A stretch of 8,007 nt of DNA from Acidobacteriota bacterium (lineage in GTDB: Bacteria > Acidobacteriota > Terriglobia > UBA7540): assembly GCA_003165615.1 (NCBI GenBank), contig PLWR01000072.1, positions 1 through 8,007 of the forward strand, given 5' to 3'. Of the stretch, positions 4,500-8,007 are shown one piece after another. The notes under the pieces are model-generated. The model saw only the letters and a program-made list of their open reading frames with translations. It had not been told where the DNA came from and did no database searches. Numbering within the stretch: position 1 is the stretch's first letter; each line of letters begins with the position of its first letter. The position numbers and the translations under genes were made by a program.

Positions 4500-5003
4500 A
4501 TGGAAACAGATTCCGGGTCGGACCACACCTTGATTGTCCCGCCGAAGACGGAGGTTGTATGGATGGCGGACCGCAAAGGGCAGAGCGTGGTCGTGTTTGG
4601 AAGATGTCCTTATTGCGCAAGCTTAACAAGCGTGGAATGCCGTCTCGACGGCTTATTACATCCCGTATTGCAATGCGCTGGTACTGGAAACACCTTTTCT
4701 GTAATTTTCGAAATGCCCAAGCGTGGCACACCCGGAATGCAGCCTCTTCTTGAATTCCGTCACCCGTTGGTCGCATTGCCCGAAGTTGAGGTCGCCGCCT
4801 CGTCACTAAACGCCCTCCTTGGGTATGTCATCCGTGCGCAATGTCCATATTGCGATAAACCAGCACAGGTCCTAAATGAAAAGGGTGGCGAACTTACTCC
4901 CATAATAAAGTGCGAAAGCACAGGGAAAGCCTTCAGCGTGTATTTTCCTGAGTTGCGGCGTGATTTAAATAACGCGGGGCGGACTCTGACCGGTCACGCC
5001 TAA
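4500..5003 (+). CDS. Unknown protein with two CPYC zinc-ribbon-like repeats
   Basis: I do not recognise a named family. The 167-residue protein is an internal duplication: CPYC (Cys36, Cys39) ... Cys59-AGTGN-TFSVIFE and CPYC (Cys115, Cys118) ... Cys138-ESTGK-AFSVYFP. The distance from the first to the last Cys is 23 residues in both copies, and each ends in a CxxTGxxFSVxF strand. The first copy has an additional Cys47. This resembles a zinc-ribbon-like beta fold with three visible Cys ligands per copy; the fourth ligand is not obvious, so metal binding is a guess. There is no signal peptide or membrane segment, so it is probably cytoplasmic. GAGAGGA six bases before the ATG supports this start. 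It follows the GIY-YIG-like gene closely and may act with it. Confidence 0.72.
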   Translation: METDSGSDHTLIVPPKTEVVWMADRKGQSVVVFGRCPYCASLTSVECRLDGLLHPVLQCAGTGNTFSVIFEMPKRGTPGMQPLLEFRHPLVALPEVEVAASSLNALLGYVIRAQCPYCDKPAQVLNEKGGELTPIIKCESTGKAFSVYFPELRRDLNNAGRTLTGHA

Positions 5004-5061
5004 ACAGGAAGCCATCTCTGAGGTGCTCTCGCCGACTGTCGCAGATTTGCTTTGCAGAGTT

Positions 5062-5102
5062 CTGCGGCTCTTGTTAGCAGTCGCACCAAAACACTGCGAC
5101 TG
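5062..5102 (+). repeat. Module-border repeat, copy 2, with 8-bp hairpin
   Basis: CTGCGGCTCTT (5062-5072) is identical to copy 1, followed after seven bases by GTCGCACCAAA (5080-5090). CAGTCGCA (5078-5085) pairs perfectly with TGCGACTG (5095-5102) around a 9-nt loop. A weaker fourth copy (GCTCT at 5025, GTCGC at 5038, same spacing) may precede it. It lies between the CPYC gene and the Cys-rich gene. Confidence 0.7.
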
Positions 5103-5144
5103 AGGACCGGACCGCTTGGCCAGTCAGCATGTCGTGGTGCCGCG

Positions 5145-5597
5145 ATGGAACAAAAAGACCCGAGACTCCGCAGAATCTGGCAACAAAGGACCACTCCAGT
5201 TGTATACAGACAGGCGCGTCCCAAACCCATTCTCGTGCGCCTCCCCTTCTCTTCAGACAATTACACTTGGCTTAGAGGCAACAACCGCCATAAGCCAAAG
5301 TGGGATGCTCAGCACAAGCGTTGGGAGACGCCAGTCGCATGGTTCGATGACTTAGTTCAGCGCCTGTTGAAGCGCTATCGAAGGGTATACGTCATCCAAC
5401 TTCACAAGGAGCAGCAAATATGTGCGCCTGCGTGTTGGAATGCCAAGGGGTTCCACTGCGAGTGTTCATGCATGGGTGTTCATCACGGGACCGGCTATCC
5501 CGGCGGCAATTGGCACGCAGTGTCTGAGCCTTTTGCATTTCAGTGGGGGCCGTGCCAGTACGCTTGCCGACTCATCGTTGCGACGAGCAATGATTAA
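5145..5597 (+). CDS. Cys/His-rich protein of unknown function
   Basis: The 150-residue product starts at ATG 5145 (DPRLRRIWQQRTTPVV), chosen over the open frame upstream because that part is covered by the border repeat; no Shine-Dalgarno is visible. Residues 30-82 have a W-rich layout (KPKWDAQHKRWETP, then WFDDLVQRLLKRY and VYVIQ) resembling small strand-helix domains that recognise nucleic acids; this comparison is weak. Residues 92-115 contain a dense metal-binding motif: CAPACWNAKG (Cys93, Cys97), CECSC (Cys105, 107, 109) and MGVHHG (His113/114), with further Cys137 and Cys141. Proteins with this C-x3-C-x7-CxCxC-HG pattern occur as uncharacterised accessory proteins, to my recollection without a known function. 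It has no signal peptide. Border repeats flank it on both sides, the downstream one overlapping its stop codon. Confidence 0.7.
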   Translation: MEQKDPRLRRIWQQRTTPVVYRQARPKPILVRLPFSSDNYTWLRGNNRHKPKWDAQHKRWETPVAWFDDLVQRLLKRYRRVYVIQLHKEQQICAPACWNAKGFHCECSCMGVHHGTGYPGGNWHAVSEPFAFQWGPCQYACRLIVATSND

Positions 5598-5637
5598 CAG
5601 GCTCTTCTCACCGGTCGCACCCAAGGGCCGCAGACCG
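5596..5637 (+). repeat. Module-border repeat, copy 3
   Basis: GGCTCTT (5600-5606), seven variable bases, then GTCGCACCCAA (5614-5624). CGGTC (5612-5616) and GACCG (5633-5637) pair at the base, with GC and CCC/GGG pairs inside, giving an imperfect hairpin. It matches copy 1 at 25 of 31 aligned positions. It begins inside the stop codon of the Cys-rich gene. Confidence 0.7.
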
Positions 5638-5723
5638 ACAAAACAGATCCCCGACACGCTTGCCGGCGCTGGCACGGCGGCTCCACTTGCCGGATATATC
5701 GCAAAGCCCCACAAAATCAAGAG

Positions 5724-5833
5724 GTTCCCATACGGGAACTTTTCATTGGTGCCCCGCGCCTCGCAGGAAGCGATTCAACGTTAGGTCTTGAATTTCCAAC
5801 AAGTTCCCATATGGAAACCGAAAGTTCCCATAC
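5724..5833. repeat. Cluster of GTTCCCATA palindromes
   Basis: GTTCCCATACGGGAAC (5724-5739) is a perfect 6-bp inverted repeat; GTTCCCATATGGAAAC (5803-5818) is the same palindrome with one mismatch; GTTCCCATAC (5824-5833) is a half-site identical to the left half of the first. Spacings are 79 and 21 bp. Repeated palindromes of this kind are usual for a dimeric repressor or an iteron-type initiator. No regulator gene other than the small Xis-like protein is nearby, so the cognate protein is unknown. Confidence 0.7.
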
Positions 5834-5846
5834 AGCACCCTGCGGG

Positions 5847-5862
5847 GGGTGACGTGTCACCC
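5847..5862. repeat. 7-bp inverted repeat beside the palindrome cluster
   Basis: GGGTGAC (5847-5853) and GTCACCC (5856-5862) are perfectly inverted with a 2-bp centre; GGCGC-GCA-GCGCC (5871-5883) follows closely. Together with the GTTCCCATA sites this makes 5724-5883 unusually rich in dyad symmetry, suggesting a control or origin-like region. Neither hairpin is followed by a T-run. Confidence 0.55.
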
Positions 5863-5883
5863 TTCCACCCGGCGCGCAGCGCC

Positions 5884-6400
5884 GCACCGCCGCCGCGCAC
5901 TACTGATACTGCCAAGTGACGATCCGCTGGCGGCGGATATGGCGGGCATGAAGGTGCCGCTGCTTATCAGCGCATCACTGGCGATAGCGGCGGGACCCCC
6001 ACGCCATCCACGCCGACACACCTATTCCTCATTGGCGGGATGGCTGCGGCGAGGCACGATCAGTACCAAATATATTTTGCTGGTCCAATAGTTTCTCAAT
6101 AGGGTTTGAACTTCTTCTTGCAACCATTTGCAAGTCTGAAGTGCCGCCCTCGGGACTGACCCGTCCTACACGAAGTAATCCATTGCAGCGATTACAATTG
6201 TCGCCCTGCCGCATTTGCAGATTCCAAGGGTTGCCATTCCCACATATCGTTTTTCGATTAGTTTCCCCCGCGTCAAGATAAATCCTCGGTAGCCCTGAGA
6301 TCGGATGACGCTAAGTTACAGATATCATGGTGATTAACATCTCGAAACGCATACACTGGACCTACGCTTCCAGGTCGGACGGAAAGCCTCCGTTGCAGTC
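5884..6400. other. Long stretch without a convincing gene
   Basis: Between the palindrome cluster and the xis-int promoter no plus-strand frame has a recognisable domain. The one item of note is an inverted ATTTGGTACT at 6062-6071, the motif also found at both element ends, and a possible minus-strand coding remnant described separately. The section may hold regulatory sequence or decayed genes. Confidence 0.45.
6029..6316 (-). pseudogene. Possible decayed zinc-ribbon gene
   Basis: The minus strand is open for about 95 codons between stops. Its first half reads like protein: YLDAGETNRK, then TICGNGNPWNLQ and CNRCNGLLRVG, with Cys-x2 patterns (ICGNG, CNRC) typical of a zinc ribbon. The second half (RRSSNPIEKLLDQQ onward) is less convincing, and the only ATG (6214) falls after the first Cys, so no complete start is available. 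I read it as a remnant, or as chance. No promoter or ribosome site supports expression. Confidence 0.25.
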
Positions 6401-6402
6401 AT

Positions 6403-6431
6403 TTGACAGAAAAAAAAGTTCGACTTATCAA
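6403..6431 (+). promoter_or_regulatory. Sigma70-type promoter for the xis-int operon
   Basis: A perfect -35 TTGACA (6403-6408) is followed at exactly 17 bp by TATCAA (6426-6431), a four-of-six match to TATAAT. The spacer begins with an unbroken A-tract (6410-6417). Transcription would begin near 6438, about 130 nt before the ATG at 6570. A small stem (GGCCA at 6473-6477 with TGGCC at 6485-6489) lies in the leader. No terminator lies between the two genes, so both are probably read from here. Confidence 0.6.
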
Positions 6432-6569
6432 TTCGTATGCTCGGGCAATCCTCGCAAGCCTCGATCTTGAGGGGCCAAGCGGGGTGGCCTGCTGGGGGTC
6501 GTGAGGGCGGACACCGGCAGGGTGGGTGAGGTCACGGCATGGGCAGGTCCCTGGAAGGTTCTGAGCCGT

Positions 6570-6728
6570 ATGCCAGATGGAATTGAAATACTTCTTACCA
6601 GCAAGGAAGCGTCACGGGTTCTGAAGATTCATCCGAAGGTGCTGGAACGGATGGCGAAACGGGGAGAGGTCCCGGCACTGAAGGTTGGGAAGTTCTGGCG
6701 GTATCGCGTTTCGGCTCTGGACGCCTGA
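6570..6728 (+). CDS. Excisionase-like helix-turn-helix protein
   Basis: The 52-residue protein is a MerR-type helix-turn-helix of the excisionase (HTH_17) family: LLTSKEASRVLKIHPKVLERMAKRGEVPALKVGKFWRY shows the T-x-x-EA-x-x-L start of helix 1, the recognition helix around HPKVLERMAKRG and the terminal wing VGKFWRYR. Proteins of this kind steer tyrosine recombinases toward excision or regulate the integrase promoter. The ATG at 6570 is preferred because GGAAGG lies 11 nt upstream and the domain begins at once; the frame stays open back to a GTG at 6501, which would add 23 residues with no recognisable domain. It is transcribed with the integrase, whose start is 68 bp downstream. Truncated family members of this size are common and functional. 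Confidence 0.8.
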   Translation: MPDGIEILLTSKEASRVLKIHPKVLERMAKRGEVPALKVGKFWRYRVSALDA

Positions 6729-6796
6729 ATCAACTCAAGGCTACAATCAGGCAGCCAAGCGTGCCGCACGGCAACTTCATTCTGATTGGAGGAACC

Positions 6797-7927
6797 ATGC
6801 AGGCACGATACCAGTACGGAGATTTGAGAATTCGCAAGCGGAACAAGGGGCCAGACGTTTGGCAGTTCCGCTATTTCGAGAATGGAAGGCGAAAGTCAGT
6901 GTTGGTCGGAACGGTTGAAAAGCTCCCTACGAAGGCCGATGCGGAAAGGGCTGTTGAGCATCTTCGCATTGAGGTTAACGCGCAGAATCCGCAGCAGCAA
7001 TTTCACTCGGTTACGGTGGGTGGTTTAGTAGATCGCTTCGTGAAAGAGGAATTGCCGAAACAAAGGCGATTTCAAACGCAGTCTGAGTACCGCACCTATT
7101 TTGAAGCCTACATCCGGCCACGGTGGGGCGACATGTTCCTAGACCGAGTTGACCCCATGTCGGTCATGGATTGGCTTGAATCCCTGCGAGGCAAGAAGAC
7201 AGAAAAGCCTCTTGCACCAAAAACCAAGGCCCACATCAGGAACGCTCTCTACTTGCTCTATCAATGGGCTTGGCGCTGGAAGTTGGTTGACCATAACCCC
7301 ATTCAGCTAGTTCGGCAGAGCACCAGACGGCTCAAAATCCCGCGCGTGCTCACACCGGAACAGTTCCGGGCTTTGTTGAACAAACTGAATGACCCCTACC
7401 GGACTATGGTCTTAGTGGCTGGATGCACCGGACTGCGGGTCTGTGAAATTGTCGGGCTGAAGTGGGGCGATATCAAGTGGCAGAACCTTGCAATCGACGT
7501 TAAACGCAGTGTGGTGGCGGGCAGAGAAGATGCTACAAAAACCGAAGCATCAGAAAAGCCCGTGCCACTTGATCCAGGGCTTGCGACAGCTTTGCTCGAT
7601 TGGCGCAGAAAGTCGCATTACACCGCCGAGTCAGATTATGTTTTTGCCGGGGATACCGGCAAGACCCGTTGGCAGGGAATGGTCCTCAAGGATTACATTC
7701 AGCCAGCGGCGACGAAGGCGGAAATCGGCAAGGTGGGCTGGCACACGTTTCGGCACACTTACCGCGCAAGCCTGAAACGGTGCGGTACTTCGCTGGAAGT
7801 TCAAAAAGAACTCATGCGGCACGCCAACATAAGAACAACAGCGGAGATTTATGGCCTCGACCCGGACTTGACCCCGGCGCATCGTGAGGCCAACAGCGGA
7901 GTGGTCAAGATGCTTCTGGGGGACTAG
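6797..7927 (+). CDS. int: Tyrosine recombinase (integrase)
   Basis: The 376-residue protein has an N-terminal beta-rich arm-binding-like segment (about 4-40, YGDLRIRKRNKGPDVWQFRY), a SAM-like core-binding domain (about 72-173) and a C-terminal catalytic domain. All catalytic residues are visible: Arg214 (GCTGLR), Lys248 (TKTEAS), His316 and Arg319 (HTFRH), His342 (LMRHANIRTT) and the nucleophile Tyr352. Length is complete. The ATG at 6797 has GGAGG four bases upstream; an earlier GTG at 6761 in the same frame lacks such a site and would add 12 residues. The gene ends 57 bp before the tRNA-Asn 3' end, the usual position for an integrase that uses this tRNA gene as its attachment site. It should catalyse integration and, with the Xis-like protein, excision of the element. 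Confidence 0.95.
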   Translation: MQARYQYGDLRIRKRNKGPDVWQFRYFENGRRKSVLVGTVEKLPTKADAERAVEHLRIEVNAQNPQQQFHSVTVGGLVDRFVKEELPKQRRFQTQSEYRTYFEAYIRPRWGDMFLDRVDPMSVMDWLESLRGKKTEKPLAPKTKAHIRNALYLLYQWAWRWKLVDHNPIQLVRQSTRRLKIPRVLTPEQFRALLNKLNDPYRTMVLVAGCTGLRVCEIVGLKWGDIKWQNLAIDVKRSVVAGREDATKTEASEKPVPLDPGLATALLDWRRKSHYTAESDYVFAGDTGKTRWQGMVLKDYIQPAATKAEIGKVGWHTFRHTYRASLKRCGTSLEVQKELMRHANIRTTAEIYGLDPDLTPAHREANSGVVKMLLGD

Positions 7928-7930
7928 GTG

Positions 7931-7949
7931 GTACCATTTGGTACTTTTT
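7931..7949 (+). terminator. Terminator-like hairpin after int, also an element-end motif
   Basis: GTACC-ATTT-GGTAC (7931-7944) forms a 5-bp stem, extended by a possible G-U pair, followed directly by TTTTT (7945-7949), four bases after the int stop. The stem is short for a strong Rho-independent terminator. The same inverted repeat occurs at the left end (1256-1270) without a T-run, so it may instead, or also, be a recombinase arm site about 40 bp from the right attachment repeat. Confidence 0.5.
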
Positions 7950-7984
7950 CGATTTCGTGTCTTGGGGCTAAGTTCTTTGTTGTG

Positions 7985-8007
7985 TTGGCTCCTCGGCCAG
8001 GACTCGA
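7985..8007 (-). tRNA. tRNA-Asn(GTT) 3' end and right attachment site (cut by window end)
   Basis: All 23 bases match the left copy at 1124-1146: CCA, discriminator G, acceptor CCGAGGA, T-stem and part of the T-loop on the minus strand. The gene continues beyond the window. Since the left copy lacks a 5' half, this one is probably the intact host tRNA gene, reconstituted by the integrated element; only the flanking sequence can show that. The anticodon is inferred from the left copy. Confidence 0.8.

Larger units (their letters stand above)
1124..7984. mobile_element. tRNA-Asn integrative element with Int/Xis and toxin-antitoxin and nuclease cargo
   Basis: Direct repeats that are the 3' part of tRNA-Asn(GTT) bound this segment: 1124-1169 on the left and 7985 to beyond the window end on the right, identical over all 23 bases visible. 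A complete tyrosine recombinase gene lies directly inside the right repeat, preceded by an excisionase-like gene, the classic layout of a tRNA-integrated genomic island. Cargo comprises a UPF0175/PIN pair, two GIY-YIG-type proteins, an orphan DUF433 gene and two Cys-rich unknowns. No replication, relaxase or conjugation gene is visible, so if it moves between cells it would need help from elsewhere. About 6.86 kb is small for a genomic island. Confidence 0.85.

Noticed and set aside
4091..4806. Minus-strand frames opposite the cargo genes
   Set aside because: Shadows of the better supported plus-strand genes, which have ribosome sites and motif structure.
5003..5786. Integron cassette array (GTTAGGT at 5780, packed same-strand small genes, hairpin repeats)
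   Set aside because: No pair of RYYYAAC and GTTRRRY boxes brackets the repeats, GTTAGGT also occurs by chance inside the DUF433 gene, and no integron integrase is visible; the repeats have a different consensus.
5724..5833. CRISPR array
   Set aside because: The three GTTCCCATA sites have unequal spacing, are short palindromes and lack uniform repeats and spacers; no cas gene is present.
5849..6091. 80-codon plus-strand frame with a hydrophobic middle
   Set aside because: Composition is that of GC-rich random sequence, there is no ribosome site, and it begins inside the inverted repeat at 5847-5862.

Overview
The window is a moderately GC-rich bacterial chromosomal accessory region. No gene identifies the host. 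A soil or environmental lineage such as Acidobacteriota would fit the mix of PIN, UPF0175 and DUF433 toxin-antitoxin genes and Cys-rich orphans, but that is only a guess. The main structure is an integrative element of about 6.86 kb. Its left end is a 3'-half copy of tRNA-Asn(GTT) at 1124-1169. Its right end is an identical tRNA-Asn 3' end at 7985-8007, which runs off the window and is probably the intact host gene. A tyrosine recombinase (6797-7927) lies directly inside the right end, behind a small excisionase-like helix-turn-helix protein (6570-6728) and a good sigma70-type promoter (6403-6431).

Left of the element (1-1123) is a graveyard of earlier insertions. It holds a truncated serine recombinase, a 10-bp perfect hairpin, the 3' end of a different tRNA (481-518) and a decayed Asn-like tRNA end (1016-1054). 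The tRNA ends at 481 and 1124 are each followed by the same 20-bp sequence and then a related GTACC/GGTAC motif. This suggests that two related elements, with different tRNA targets, landed side by side.

Inside the element, the left third reads on the minus strand. It has a UPF0175 antitoxin and DUF3368-type PIN toxin pair with a 4-bp overlap, a frameshifted DUF433 remnant, a GIY-YIG (T5orf172/MUG113-like) nuclease with two N-terminal homing-endonuclease-associated repeats, and an intact DUF433 antitoxin with no toxin beside it. The middle reads on the plus strand: a truncated secreted-protein start, a second divergent GIY-YIG-like protein, an unknown protein with two CPYC zinc-ribbon-like repeats, and a Cys/His-rich unknown protein. 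Three copies of a structured repeat, GGCTCTT-N7-GTCGCWCCHAA, sit at the boundaries of these genes like module borders.

Between the cargo and the recombination genes (5640-6400) is mostly non-coding DNA with a cluster of GTTCCCATA palindromes. The likely logic is integration and excision by Int and the Xis-like protein at tRNA-Asn, stabilisation by the toxin-antitoxin pair, and a nuclease/Cys-rich cargo of unknown function, possibly defence or DNA metabolism. The cargo function is inference.
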